Shown: piece after piece, positions 35,809-45,700 of the stretch
Numbering within the stretch: position 1 is the first letter of the stretch
How the letters are laid out: each line of letters starts with the position of its first letter
Assembly (NCBI GenBank): GCA_964293155.1
Contig: CAXYYA010000005.1
Span: 39,720 to 103,719 of the forward strand
DNA: 64,000 nt
Source of the DNA: JAQVEB01 sp028698105
Lineage (GTDB): Bacteria; Bacteroidota; Bacteroidia; Bacteroidales; Dysgonomonadaceae
Reading direction: 5' to 3'
The notes under the pieces: generated by a model
The model's database searches: none
What the model was told of the DNA's origin: nothing
Seen by the model: the letters and a program-made list of their open reading frames with translations, nothing else
Translations under genes and position numbers: made by a program

Positions 35809-36441
35809 ATGGCATTATCAAGTAAAACAAAAGCGGTGCTTTGGGGGCCGTTAAATAAAAATAATCCGATAATCATTCAAGTACTCGGAATTTGTTCCGC
35901 GTTGGCCGTAACTTCCAAACTGGAGCCGGCCATCGTAATGGCAATCGCCGTAACCATTGTAGCGGCGTTGGGAAATGTGGTCATTTCTGCGTTGCGCAAA
36001 ACCATCCCCACGCGCATCCGTATCATCGTGCAGTTGGTTGTGGTAGCGGCGTTGGTTACAATTGTGAGCGAAGTGCTCAAAGCGTTTATGTACGATGTTA
36101 ACAAGCAATTATCGGTTTTCGTGGGACTTATTATTACCAACTGTATCCTGATGGGACGCCTGGAAGCGTTTGCTTTGGGCAACGGCCCGTGGCCTTCTTT
36201 TCTCGACGGCATAGGCAATGGATTGGGTTATGGCTGGATACTGGTTGTAGTAGGATTTGTGAGAGAACTGTTGGGCTCAGGTTCGTTGCTGGGATACAAA
36301 GTGATTCCGCAAGCGTTTTACAATGCCGGATACGAAAATAACGGACTGATGATGCTTGCACCGATGGCATTGCTTCTGGTGGCTTGTATTATTTGGGTTC
36401 ATCGTGCGTTGAACAAGGATTTACAGGAAGAAACAAATTAA
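35809..36441 (+). CDS. nqrD: Na+-translocating NADH:quinone reductase subunit D
   Basis: 210-aa membrane subunit with six helices; with NqrE it holds the intramembrane iron centre. The start at 35809 (MALSSKTKAVLWGPLNKNNP) is the family start; an earlier in-frame ATG at 35734 gives a non-conserved extension. The half-channel cysteine motif is in LIITNCILMGRLEAFALGNG (TNCxxxGR), plus GLGYGWILVVVGFVRELLGS. A 251-bp gap with 11-bp repeats follows before nqrE. Confidence 0.96.
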   Translation: MALSSKTKAVLWGPLNKNNPIIIQVLGICSALAVTSKLEPAIVMAIAVTIVAALGNVVISALRKTIPTRIRIIVQLVVVAALVTIVSEVLKAFMYDVNKQLSVFVGLIITNCILMGRLEAFALGNGPWPSFLDGIGNGLGYGWILVVVGFVRELLGSGSLLGYKVIPQAFYNAGYENNGLMMLAPMALLLVACIIWVHRALNKDLQEETN

Positions 36442-36566
36442 GCGCCTGTGGCGCGGTTATTCGTTTCACGTTGTTCGATTGTTATTTGCTCACTTCGTTT
36501 GCGATATTACTTCTCTCCCGCGCTGATTGCACGTTACGCTCTCTAAAAGAGTAAAAATGGTTAGAG

Positions 36567-36574
36567 TATATTTG
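36567..36574 (+). promoter_or_regulatory. Possible internal -7 box upstream of nqrE
   Basis: TATATTTG matches TAnnTTTG within the long nqrD-nqrE gap, 118 bp before the nqrE start; the 11-bp repeat array lies between it and the gene. No clear -33 element, so this could be chance. Confidence 0.3.
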
Positions 36575-36604
36575 CGGCAAACGAACATTCAACGAAAAAA
36601 CCGG

Positions 36605-36681
36605 ATAACAACCGAATAACAACCAAATAACAACTGAATAACAATTGAATAACAACCGAATAACAATTGAATAACAAAAAA
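36605..36681. repeat. 11-bp tandem repeat (ATAACAAYYRA), 7 copies, before nqrE
   Basis: ataacaaccga, ataacaaccaa, ataacaactga, ataacaattga, ataacaaccga, ataacaattga, ataacaaaaaa without interruption, ending 11 bp before the nqrE ATG at 36693. The copies differ only at positions 8-11. Confidence 0.9.
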
Positions 36682-36692
36682 TATAATAATAT

Positions 36693-37307
36693 ATGGAAGC
36701 TATTAGTCTGATAGTACGTTCGATATTCGTGGATAACATGATATTCGCCTATTTCCTGGGTATGTGTTCGTACCTGGCGGTATCGAAAAACGTAAAAACA
36801 GCTTTGGGGCTGGGGATAGCCGTTACGTTCGTGCTGGTGCTCACCGTACCTATTAACTATCTGCTCGAGAATTACGTGCTGAAAGCCGGAGCATTGAAGT
36901 GGTTAGGGGCCGACTTTTCCGATATGGATTTAAGCGTATTCAGTCTGCTCATTTTTATCGCCGTAATTGCTTCTTTCGTGCAACTGGTGGAAATGGTGGT
37001 GGAGAAATTCAGTCCGTCGCTGTATGCCTCGCTGGGTATTTTCCTCCCGTTGATCGCAGTAAACTGCGCTATCCTCGGTGGTTCGTTGTTCATGCAACAA
37101 CGTGAGTTTGCTAATGTGGGACTGGCTACGGCGTACGGATTCGGTTCCGGTATCGGATGGTTGCTGGCTATTGTGGGTATGGCGGCTATTCGCGAGAAGC
37201 TGGAGTATTCACACGTTCCCAAACCGCTGAAAGGCCTGGGCATTACTTTTATCATTACGGCATTGATGGCTATCGGGTTCATGAGTTTCTCCGGTATCAA
37301 CATTTAG
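36693..37307 (+). CDS. nqrE: Na+-translocating NADH:quinone reductase subunit E
   Basis: 204-aa membrane subunit, pseudosymmetric to NqrD. It opens MEAISLIVRSIFVDNMIFAY, with YFLGMCSYLAVSKNVKTALG (first cysteine), LPLIAVNCAILGGSLFMQQR (VNCAILGG, second cysteine) and YGFGSGIGWLLAIVGMAAIR. It is preceded by the 11-bp repeat array and followed after 138 bp by nqrF. Confidence 0.96.
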   Translation: MEAISLIVRSIFVDNMIFAYFLGMCSYLAVSKNVKTALGLGIAVTFVLVLTVPINYLLENYVLKAGALKWLGADFSDMDLSVFSLLIFIAVIASFVQLVEMVVEKFSPSLYASLGIFLPLIAVNCAILGGSLFMQQREFANVGLATAYGFGSGIGWLLAIVGMAAIREKLEYSHVPKPLKGLGITFIITALMAIGFMSFSGINI

Positions 37308-37445
37308 CAGCAGTTGGCTATGGCTTTTAGCTTTTAGACGTAGAATTTATCGTCGCTTTTGTGCGGTATTTTCATCGGTTTAACGCGAAGCAAAAAGCCG
37401 ACAACCGGTTTCAACAAAGTATAACAATATTAATTTACATATCAT

Positions 37446-38723
37446 ATGAGTGTGTTATTGAGTGCGGGTGGATTAACGATCATTACAAGCGTAGTGGTTT
37501 TCCTCATCATTATCCTTATCCTTGTGGTAGGCATTATGATTGCCAAAGCGAAGTTAATGCCGTCCGGCAATGTGGAGATCACCGTAAACGACGAAAAAAA
37601 GCTGGAAGTGCCCATGGGCGCCACGCTGCTGAACACGTTGCAATCGCAGAATATCTTTCTCTCATCGGCATGCGGCGGGGGTGGAACCTGCGGACAGTGC
37701 CGTTGTCGCGTGGTGGAAGGCGGAGGCGAAATACTTCCTACGGAAAAAGGCCATTTTACCCGCAAAGAGCAACTGAACGATTGGCGTTTGAGTTGTCAGG
37801 TGAAAGTGAAGGAAGACATGTCCATTAAAATTCCGGAAGAGGTTTTCGGGATCAAAGAATGGGAGTGCGATGTGATCTCGAACCACAACGTGGCATCGTT
37901 CATCAAGGAATTTATCGTGCGGCTTCCCGAGGGCGAAAAACTGGAATTTATTCCCGGTTCATACAGCCAGATACGCGTTCCGGCGTACGACACCATCAAA
38001 TATTCCGATTTCGATATTGACGAAGAATACAAACCCGAATGGGATAAGTTCAAAATGTGGGACCTCGCGGTGAAGTGCGACGAAGAAACCGTTCGTGCAT
38101 ACTCGATGGCCAACTATCCTGCCGAAGGCAATAACATCATTAAATTGAATGTGCGTGTAGCCACGCCGCCTTTCGACAGGGCTAAAAAAACGTGGATGAA
38201 CGTGAAGCCGGGCATTGTTTCGTCATTCATTTTCAACCTGAAACCGGGCGATAAAGTCATGATGTCGGGCCCGTTTGGCGATTTCCATCCCATTTTCAAC
38301 AGCAAACGCGAGATGATGTGGGTTGGCGGCGGAGCCGGCATGGCTCCTTTGCGTGCGCAAATTATGTATATGACCAAAACGTTGAAAACCACCGACCGAA
38401 AAATGTCGTATTTCTACGGTGCAAGAGCCCTCAACGAGGCGTTTTACCTGGAAGATTTCTGGGAACTGGAAAGGGAGTTTCCCAACTTTACGTTCCATCT
38501 GGCGCTCGACCGGAAAGACCCTTTGGCCGACGAAGCCGGCGTGAAATATACCGAAGGTTTTGTGCATCAGGTTATTCTGGACACGTATCTAAAAGATCAC
38601 GACGAGCCGGAAGACATCGAATACTACATGTGCGGCCCGGGCCCCATGGCCGATGCCGTGAAACGCATGCTGGACAGCCTCGGCGTACCGCCCGAAATGC
38701 TGATGTTCGACGATTTCGGATAA
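37446..38723 (+). CDS. nqrF: Na+-translocating NADH:quinone reductase subunit F
   Basis: 425-aa NADH-oxidising subunit. An N-terminal membrane helix (TIITSVVVFLIIILILVVGI) is followed by a plant-type [2Fe-2S] ferredoxin domain (CGGGGTCGQCRCRVVEGGGE), an FAD domain (RAYSMANYPAE, RxYSxAxxP) and an NADH domain (GGGAGMAPLRAQIMYM, YYMCGPGPMADAVKRML). The ending MLMFDDFG is typical. A strong terminator follows, closing the operon. Confidence 0.97.
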   Translation: MSVLLSAGGLTIITSVVVFLIIILILVVGIMIAKAKLMPSGNVEITVNDEKKLEVPMGATLLNTLQSQNIFLSSACGGGGTCGQCRCRVVEGGGEILPTEKGHFTRKEQLNDWRLSCQVKVKEDMSIKIPEEVFGIKEWECDVISNHNVASFIKEFIVRLPEGEKLEFIPGSYSQIRVPAYDTIKYSDFDIDEEYKPEWDKFKMWDLAVKCDEETVRAYSMANYPAEGNNIIKLNVRVATPPFDRAKKTWMNVKPGIVSSFIFNLKPGDKVMMSGPFGDFHPIFNSKREMMWVGGGAGMAPLRAQIMYMTKTLKTTDRKMSYFYGARALNEAFYLEDFWELEREFPNFTFHLALDRKDPLADEAGVKYTEGFVHQVILDTYLKDHDEPEDIEYYMCGPGPMADAVKRMLDSLGVPPEMLMFDDFG

Positions 38724-38764
38724 GTGGGGAAAAGACGTATAACCATCGTTTAAATATAAGATTT

Positions 38765-38801
38765 GAGAGGAACCAACTTCAGTGTGGTTCCTCTCTTTTT
38801 T
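38765..38801 (+). terminator. Rho-independent terminator of the nqr operon
   Basis: GAGAGGAACCA and TGGTTCCTCTC form an 11-bp perfect stem with a 9-base loop, followed by TTTTTT. Confidence 0.9.
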
Positions 38802-38881
38802 GCGGGATGGCAGCACAGAAAATTAAGGTCTTGTATTCATCCCGTTTTGTACTATGAAAACGAATTATTCATAACAGTACA

Positions 38882-39598
38882 TCAGAAATAATACCCGACG
38901 GACAAGTTTGCCGTCCACATTTTAGTGGTTGGCTTTAATGAACCTCCGTTCACCATGTAACCAAAAGCCGCCATATTATTCAACACCTGACGAAAACCGA
39001 TGCCGGCCGTCCATCCTTGTGAGAATTCCACTCCGGCTTCCAGTGCGACACCTGCATTCCATCGCTGCTGCATGTACACGTTGCTTTCTTCTTGATCGAG
39101 AATGCGTATTTTGGGTTCATACAAACTCCATTTCACTTTCATGGATTCTCCCTCCGATGAGATATTTACGTGCTGATCTGCAGATGGAGCATAAGAGGCA
39201 AAACCTCCTGCCATACCATATAACGTAAGCCCTTGGCTCACCTCGAATTTTGTTTTTACATACAAAGGTAGCTGTATGGTATTCATACTAACGTATCCTG
39301 CTATGGTGGTTCCCGGAGGTACGTCCATTCCCTGCAAATATTTCTCCGGATCAATGGTTGCTCCGCTATTCACGTACATAAGTTCGGTATGCAGTCCGAA
39401 AATCCGGCTAAACATATACTCTGCCATCAGCCCGGCATGAAAACCGGCACGCGGTTTATAAATTTCCAACTCAACGCCACTCATATTCATGTTGATGTTC
39501 GATAAATTAGCACCGGACTTTAATCCCATCCTGAATTGAGCAAAGGAAGGCACGGCGGTTACAAGCAATAAAGTAAAACAAAAAGTTCTTATTTTCAT
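38882..39598 (-). CDS. PorT/OprF-like outer-membrane beta-barrel protein
   Basis: 238 aa. The start at 39598 gives a signal peptide (MKIRTFCFTLLLVTAVPSFA, cleavage before QFRMG). The mature part is an eight-stranded-type barrel: FRMGLKSGANLSNINMNMSG, AGFHAGLMAEYMFSRIFGLH, TELMYVNSGAT, NTIQLPLYVKTKFEVSQGLT, GVALEAGVEFSQGWTAGIGF and the terminal strand MWTANLSVGYYF ending in Phe. This is the outer-membrane beta-barrel (porin-like) family frequent in Bacteroidota. Ligand or function unknown. It converges with the nqr operon. Confidence 0.82.
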   Translation of the reverse strand: MKIRTFCFTLLLVTAVPSFAQFRMGLKSGANLSNINMNMSGVELEIYKPRAGFHAGLMAEYMFSRIFGLHTELMYVNSGATIDPEKYLQGMDVPPGTTIAGYVSMNTIQLPLYVKTKFEVSQGLTLYGMAGGFASYAPSADQHVNISSEGESMKVKWSLYEPKIRILDQEESNVYMQQRWNAGVALEAGVEFSQGWTAGIGFRQVLNNMAAFGYMVNGGSLKPTTKMWTANLSVGYYF

Positions 39599-39621
39599 CT
39601 GTTTATTTTTTACGTTATGGT

Positions 39622-39639
39622 TCCCGATAGCTATCGGGA
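39622..39639. repeat. Perfect 18-bp palindrome TCCCGATAGCTATCGGGA
   Basis: A perfect inverted repeat without loop, 24 bp upstream of the beta-barrel gene start (39598). CCCGATAGCTATCGGG is a palindrome I have often seen between Bacteroidota genes, so it may be a dispersed repeat rather than an operator. Confidence 0.6.
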
Positions 39640-39723
39640 GAACTCGCAACAATCATATACTTGTGTGTAAGTGATTTACATGCTCGTTTCATGTCATTTA
39701 TATGTTGAAAAAACGAACATTTT

Positions 39724-40425
39724 TTACCAGGAACGAAAACTTAAGAAAGCGGTGATCATGAGGTTGGAAACACTAATCTTTTCATCAGATTGAATATTTT
39801 GCCCCTCCATGTTTATGGAATTAATGTTTCCCATGGTGTATGACAATTTGATCCCTACGCCTGTTTTACCGTTAATTTTATACTCACCCGCAATGCCGGC
39901 ATTCAATCCCACCGTAGTAGCAGAACCTGTGGCATTCATACCGTTATAAGTCACGTCATCGGTAAAAAATAGCGGGCCTATGCTTAAACTATACAAGACT
40001 AAAAATCTATTATACTCACTACGGCTCACAAAAGAAGGGCCTACATAAAAGAAACCTTGTTTTTCCGAAACATTACCCGAACCCACATTAGGGATGGTAA
40101 TATTGTCTCCCGATGCACTTGTGGATACATAATTGGCATTCAGCCCCAGTCCCCATGATTCCTTAAAAAAGTATTGCCCGTCCAAATCAATTGCATAACC
40201 ATGCATTAACTGTTTGGAAAACTTTTCCAATGCGGGGTCGGATTCTTTTTTACGTTCTGCCAAGCGGTAAGCATATCCCCCTCCCACAGCCACGCGAAAA
40301 TCCTTGTAGCGCGATGTTGTTTGTTGCTCCACCACGTAAGGCGATGCCTGCTGTGCGATTGCCGGGGAAAAAGCCGGAATGCAAAATGCAACGGCCAATA
40401 AACCGATAAAATAGATTTGTCTCAT
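39724..40425 (-). CDS. Outer-membrane beta-barrel protein
   Basis: 233 aa with a signal peptide (MRQIYFIGLLAVAFCIPAFS, cleavage near SPAIAQQ). Barrel-like strands: YKDFRVAVGGGYAYRLAERK, HGYAIDLDGQYFFKESWGLG, LNANYVSTSASG, QGFFYVGPSFVSRSEYNRFL, VLYSLSIGPLFFTD, TTVGLNAGIAGEYKINGKTG, VGIKLSYTMGNINSINMEGQ and SNLMITAFLSFRSW. No recognised functional motif. Same strand as the preceding barrel gene (downstream, gap 125 bp) and the lipoprotein gene (upstream); the three may be expressed together. Confidence 0.8.
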   Translation of the reverse strand: MRQIYFIGLLAVAFCIPAFSPAIAQQASPYVVEQQTTSRYKDFRVAVGGGYAYRLAERKKESDPALEKFSKQLMHGYAIDLDGQYFFKESWGLGLNANYVSTSASGDNITIPNVGSGNVSEKQGFFYVGPSFVSRSEYNRFLVLYSLSIGPLFFTDDVTYNGMNATGSATTVGLNAGIAGEYKINGKTGVGIKLSYTMGNINSINMEGQNIQSDEKISVSNLMITAFLSFRSW

Positions 40426-40470
40426 AAAATTTGTTTTTTAAAATTGTTAGTAAAACGGAGTGAAAAGTAG

Positions 40471-41001
40471 TTAGTCCTTTTTCTTTTTTTCGATTTGTAT
40501 CACCTGAGGGCGAATGGTATCGTTAGACGTAGCTTCGATTACGAAAAACGTCGGTACCTCGGTAGTTTCATTTGTCATGGGCATTATGGTATAAGTTTTC
40601 CCTTGTTCTACCGGAAACGTTAGTTTGTAATGCGTATGCGGATTATTGGATTCAGCAATGGATGCGCCGATAACTCCAAACATGGCGCCCGCCATGCGTG
40701 CTTTGTCTTTCCATTGCTGGAAATGACGGATTTCAACCGTTCGTTCGCCGGGTAATACATCGGTATATTTTGGGAATCCTTTCATATAATTGCCAACCGA
40801 AACCGTATCAACCCTGATCAACAATGCCGATTCAGAAGTTTTCTTGCCATTAATCCGCAGTTTATGGTCTCCTTGCTGTATGCGGGCCAATTCATCCGAT
40901 GTCAGTTTAGTTCCCTGATAGCCTTTTGTGCTTCCGCAACTCGTGGATAATACAAGGCAAACGACTGCAATACTCATTAAGAATAGTGTTTTTGTTTTCA
41001 T
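40471..41001 (-). CDS. Lipoprotein of unknown function
   Basis: 176 aa with a lipoprotein signal peptide: MKTKTLFLMSIAVVCLVLST then the lipobox cysteine (STSCGSTKG). The mature part starts with KLTSDELARIQQGDHKLRIN and contains VLPGERTVEIRHFQQWKDKA and HTHYKLTFPVEQGKTYTIMP, reminiscent of small stress-associated lipoproteins that present a beta-sandwich, but I cannot name a family. It lies 45 bp upstream of the beta-barrel gene on the same strand. Confidence 0.72.
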   Translation of the reverse strand: MKTKTLFLMSIAVVCLVLSTSCGSTKGYQGTKLTSDELARIQQGDHKLRINGKKTSESALLIRVDTVSVGNYMKGFPKYTDVLPGERTVEIRHFQQWKDKARMAGAMFGVIGASIAESNNPHTHYKLTFPVEQGKTYTIMPMTNETTEVPTFFVIEATSNDTIRPQVIQIEKKKKD

Positions 41002-41073
41002 TTTGTAGGTTTTATAAATGGTGTTTAATAAAAGAATTAAAATGGATATTTTTTGCGCAAATGTAATTATTTT

Positions 41074-42039
41074 TCACAATGAAAATATATTATTTATCCA
41101 AGAATTGATATATAAATTTTCTCTCCAGTAGCTGTACCTGTTAAAGTTCTGTGTAAAGTTTGGTGCCTGCACGTACGGGTCGGGGCTTAAAAACCTGCCA
41201 AGTACAGGGTCATACAACCGCGCGTTCATATTGATTAACCCAAACCACGCGAGGTGTCCGTGTCCCGTATATCCACGACCTAATAACAAGACAGGCTCAC
41301 TTCCAGGTGCATACGCCACTTGTGTTGCCGGATTGCGTAACCGCCCCCAAGCATCGTAACTGTATTCGGCTTTCAAAGAACCATCGGCATTCGCCACGTG
41401 GGTAATACTGCCTAAATAATCCCTGCAAATATAATACATTTTCCACACACCCGCTTCTTTTGTGTACACTGCCGGAGCAGAATAAGCATCACCCCCCAAA
41501 TACAACCTTTCGGTATTGGTTTGCACGTCCAATTCATATTGTTTGCCGATATAATACCGTGTTAACAGTGCCGTGGTTCCCTGCATCACATTCATCTTCA
41601 CACGGTCGCCGCCTGCGTTGTACGCAAACGATGCCGTGATGCCGTTCTCTGTAATGCTGTTGGGGCGCTGATACGAAGTGTACGTAACATTCTGTTCCCG
41701 CAACGGAACTGCTGTTCCAGTGGAGGTAAGCATAGTCACTTGATAAGGTTTGGCGGTGTTTCCGTAAGCGAGTGTTCCCACACCCGGCATTTGGGTAATG
41801 TTGCCGTTGGCTGCATAGGTGATCGTTTGAGCACCGATGGTACTTAACCGGTTCAAATTATCGTACCCGAAGTTTTCGGTTATGTTGCGGGCGTTGTCTT
41901 TTCGGCTGAGCAGATTGCCTTTCTGCACATCAAAGTTGTAGGTGAAATTCTGCACCGTTCCCGCCGTGCGGCCCGTGGGCATTCCGTAAGGAGTATAACC
42001 GTAGGTACGTGCCATAGTGCCGGTGGTGGCTTTGGTGGG
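41074..42039 (-). pseudogene. Orphan Rhs core fragment (duplicated C-terminal part of the large Rhs gene)
   Basis: Bases 41126-42039 align without indels to 43659-44572 inside the large Rhs gene (constant offset of 2533). The open frame from an internal ATG at 42015 (MARTYGYTPYGMPTGRTAGT) contains the Rhs core NMNARLYDPVLGRFLSPDPY and then leaves the parental sequence at SYW, ending RENLYINSWINNIFSL instead of SYCLNNPLLYIDETG. Upstream of 42039 the sequence is unrelated (frame ...GWLSPFKFISIPTKATTGT), with no signal or start of its own. It is best read as an orphan Rhs-CT cassette or recombination remnant; an intact toxin tip is not present. Confidence 0.82.
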
Positions 42040-42296
42040 GATGGAAATAAATTTGAACGGGGAAAGCCACCCCGCCGCTGCGGGATAGCCGTTGTCATTT
42101 TCATTGTTCTTTGTTACGATGTATTTTTTATTTTTTGCATACGATTTTGTTTTTTGAAGGGGTAAAGGCAGAGGACCTAAATCATGCCTTTTAGCCTAAA
42201 TGTTTAAAATTACTTTTGATAATCAGATGATTATTTTGATAACTCTCGTTCTAGAGCAATCCCCATTATTGTAATAACTTATGATTTGAAGTATCA

Positions 42297-42716
42297 TCAC
42301 TTCGTTTTATTAAATGAATATTTTCTAAAGTCAAAAGTCAATGTGTAAATAAAATTCACTGGTTTACCTCGTTGTGTTGCGGGGCTCATAAATTTTAGTA
42401 ATTTAGATATTCTCATTGCTTCGTTGTCTAACTCATAAGTAACACTTTTTATTACTTTATGATCTGAAGTATATCCTAAAGTATCAACAAGAAACTGTAC
42501 GACAACTCTACTGTCACCCTCCGGAACATTTACTCTTTGAAGATTCTCTTTAATGAATTTTGCTAATCCTTTTGTGCTTTGTTTGTTAAATTCAGGCCAA
42601 GCGTCGACGGCAAAAATTATTTCAATTGAATCTTTTTTTGCTCTTATACATTCTTGTGCTGTTAATTTATTTAGACACACAAAACAAATTAAGATAAAAA
42701 TAATTTTTTTTACCAT
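42297..42716 (-). CDS. Small exported TonB_C-like protein overlapping the Rhs gene
   Basis: 139 aa from the ATG at 42716 (MVKKIIFILICFVCLNKLTA, a signal peptide). The start lies inside the last codons of the Rhs gene (AAATGGTAA), a 7-bp overlap that implies translational coupling. The mature part is a TonB C-terminal-like domain: VDAWPEFNKQSTKGLAKFIK, RVVVQFLVDTLGYTSDHKVI, KSVTYELDNEAMRISKLLKF and QRGKPVNFIYTLTFDFRKYS, parallel to the TonB_C repeats of the M56 proteins in this window. Its place, directly behind an Rhs tip, is where an immunity gene is expected. That role is only inferred from position. Confidence 0.7.
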   Translation of the reverse strand: MVKKIIFILICFVCLNKLTAQECIRAKKDSIEIIFAVDAWPEFNKQSTKGLAKFIKENLQRVNVPEGDSRVVVQFLVDTLGYTSDHKVIKSVTYELDNEAMRISKLLKFMSPATQRGKPVNFIYTLTFDFRKYSFNKTK

Positions 42717-45700
42717 TTTCTCGGAATTTTGTATATGAAATGCCACAATCTTTTGTTAATTAAATTACTTCCATATGCTCCATACCAATATGTATTAGCT
42801 TGCTGAAAATAATTAGTTGCAGATTTAGGATAAAGGCCGTTATTTTCAAACGCATGCTTGAATCCTTTTGCTTCTTCTGGAAAATATCTCATGTACCTTG
42901 TACTAGGCTCGCTTGCATAATCAATATCCATTTCTATGGAGTTATTTCTAGCATTTCTTTGGTGGAACGATTCTTTAACGTATGTACCATACAGATTGTC
43001 AAATGAGTCAAATGCAAGATTACCATAATAAATATCTCCAGTTGTGGGATCAGTAGACCCTAAATAATCTGTACCCTCCACATAATCTGCACCTGCTCCT
43101 TTTTTAGGTCTGTATGTTCCATCAAATCCAAAATAATCTAACGCTTTTTGATGTTGTCCATTTGCAACAAATCGCTCTAACACCTGATTATTATTTCTAA
43201 ACCCTTGCCCACGTACTAAATTAGTAGTCCTCTCTGGAAAAACCATCGCAGAAAAACTTGGATCAAAAGTAAAACCGTTTTTATCGATCGTCCATGCAGA
43301 TAGATTGCCACTCAAGCTGTTTTTGCTTAAATTATAATTGACTCCTACAGATGCAAAATTTGTTCCAATCGGCACACCAGAAAAAGCGGAAAGTCCGGCA
43401 GTGTAGCCTATACTTACACCACTTGAAGACGACATATTGATATAAGCAGTATTCATCATTAATGTTGCACCCATAAATGCATTTACATCTTTAGATTTGA
43501 AATTATACCCAATTCCTGCCTGCAAGCTTGCTCCCCCCGGAATTCCAAATACGAAAGAAATACCTATGCTTAATCCGCCGTGCTTACTCCAACTAATATT
43601 GGGAATTATCCAGAAAAATTCACCAGTTTCATCTATATAAAGCAGCGGATTATTCAAACAGTAGCTGTACCTGTTAAAGTTCTGGGTAAGGTTTGGTGCT
43701 TGCACATACGGGTCAGGACTCAAAAAGCGCCCTAACAACGGGTCGTACAACCGCGCGTTCATGTTAATCAGCCCAAACCAAGCGAGGTGTTCATGCCCGG
43801 TATATCCTCTGCCTAAGAATAAAACAGGTTCACTTCCCGGTGCATACGCCACTTGTGTTGCCGGATTGCGCAACCTTCCCCAAGCATCGTAACTCAATTC
43901 CTGTTTCAAAGAACCATCGCTATTGGCAATATGCGTGATACTGCCCAAATAATCACGACAAATATAATACATTTTCCACACATTCGCTTCTTTTACATAC
44001 ACCGCGGGGGCGGAATAGGCGTCGCCACCCAGATACAGGCGCTCGGTATTGGTTTGCACGTCCAATTCATACTGTTTGCCGATGTAATACCGTGTTAAAA
44101 GTGCTGTTGTTCCCTGCATTACGTTCATTTTCACGCGATCACCTACCGAATTGTAGGCAAACGATGCCGTGATACCGTTCTCTGTAATGCTGTTGGGGCG
44201 TTGATACGAAGTGTACGTAACACTCTGTTCCCGCAACGGAACTGCTGTTCCCGTGGGGGTAAGCATGGTTACCTGATAAGGCTTGGCGGTATTTCCGTAA
44301 GTCAGTGTTCCCACACCCGGCATTTGAGTAATGTTGCCGTTGGCGGCATAGGTAATCGCTTGTGTGCCGATGGCACTCAACCGGTTCAAATTATCATACC
44401 CGAAGTTTTCGGTTATGTTGCGGGCGTTGTCTTTTCGGCTGAGCAGATTGCCTTTCTGCACATCAAAGTTGTAGGTGAAATTCTGCACCGTTCCCGCCGT
44501 GCGGCCCGTGGGCATTCCGTAAGGAGTATAACCGTAGGTACGTGCCATAGTGCCGGTGGTGGCTTTGGTGGGCTGCCCCAATGCGTTTTCTTCAGTCAGT
44601 TTCCAGATGGTAGTGGTGGCGTTTAACTTTATCTCGGTATTGTGTCCGTAAGCATATACAAAATTTTCTGTGCCAATGCTTCCACTCTGGGAAGTATATT
44701 GTACGCTCGAAACATTTCCGGCGGCATAAGCAAAGGTTTTTTGCAGCCATTTGCCGTCGGGGACATTTTCGCGTGCTGTTACCGGACGGTCGTAACCGTC
44801 ATACGTGAAAACGGCCGATGAACCGTTGCCGGATGTCTCGTTGGTGAGCAATCCGTCCGTGTTATACACATAGGATGTATTGAACTCGGGCCGGTTTACG
44901 TTGGTTACTCTGCCGTACTTATCGGATATGGTGGTTACGGTTTTTCCCGTGGCATCTTTCACCGTGCTTGTCCGTACTCCCAAGTTGGTATAGCTCTCCG
45001 TGAAAGTTTGTGTTCCGGCGCTGGGATCGGCAATGGATGTCTGCCGTCCGAAAGCATCGTACCCAAAAGAGGTTATCACTCCGCCCGGCGCGGTAATGGA
45101 AGAAGGCTGTCCGTCCGCACGCAGCGCATACGTAATGGTTCCACCGGGGTCGGTAACACTAACCAATGCACCCGAAGCATCGGTGGTTTTGGTAGTAGCC
45201 ATACCGTTCTTGGTTTCCGTTACGCTTAAGCCGTTGTAACTCCACGAGGTGGTTTTGCCCGAAGCTTCTGTTATTTTGGTGGGGCGATTGTAGGTGTCAT
45301 ACGTGTAGGTATTCCAGTACGTGGGCGAAGAGCCTCTAAACGGAAGTGATACTTTTTCTAATCGGCCTTTGCTATCATACGCGTTGTCCACATATTGCCA
45401 CTGTCCGTCGAACCGTTGGTTGCCCTTACGCAATTCGCGTCCCGCCGCATCGTAATGAACGATGGATGCAGGCTGTCCGGTAACGGTTTTGGTAACAGTG
45501 TATGCGCCCAGTCCTCCCCACGCAGGAACAACGGCCTCCTCAACACCGTCGGGGCTTGTCAAAGATGTCTGCTGTCCCCAATCATCAATGGCGAGAGTGG
45601 TTGTTCTGCCCTTGTAGTCGGTTATAGTCTTTGCATTGCCGTACTTGTCGTAATTGGAGTAAGTAGTTGTTTGTTCCAAAGCATTCTTGACGGTTGCTAT

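Noticed and set aside
42016..42296. Separate gene upstream of the orphan Rhs fragment (frame ...GWLSPFKFISIPTK or MKMTTAIPQRRGGF)
   Set aside because: No complete frame with start and end can be defined; it is treated as sequence brought in at the duplication breakpoint.
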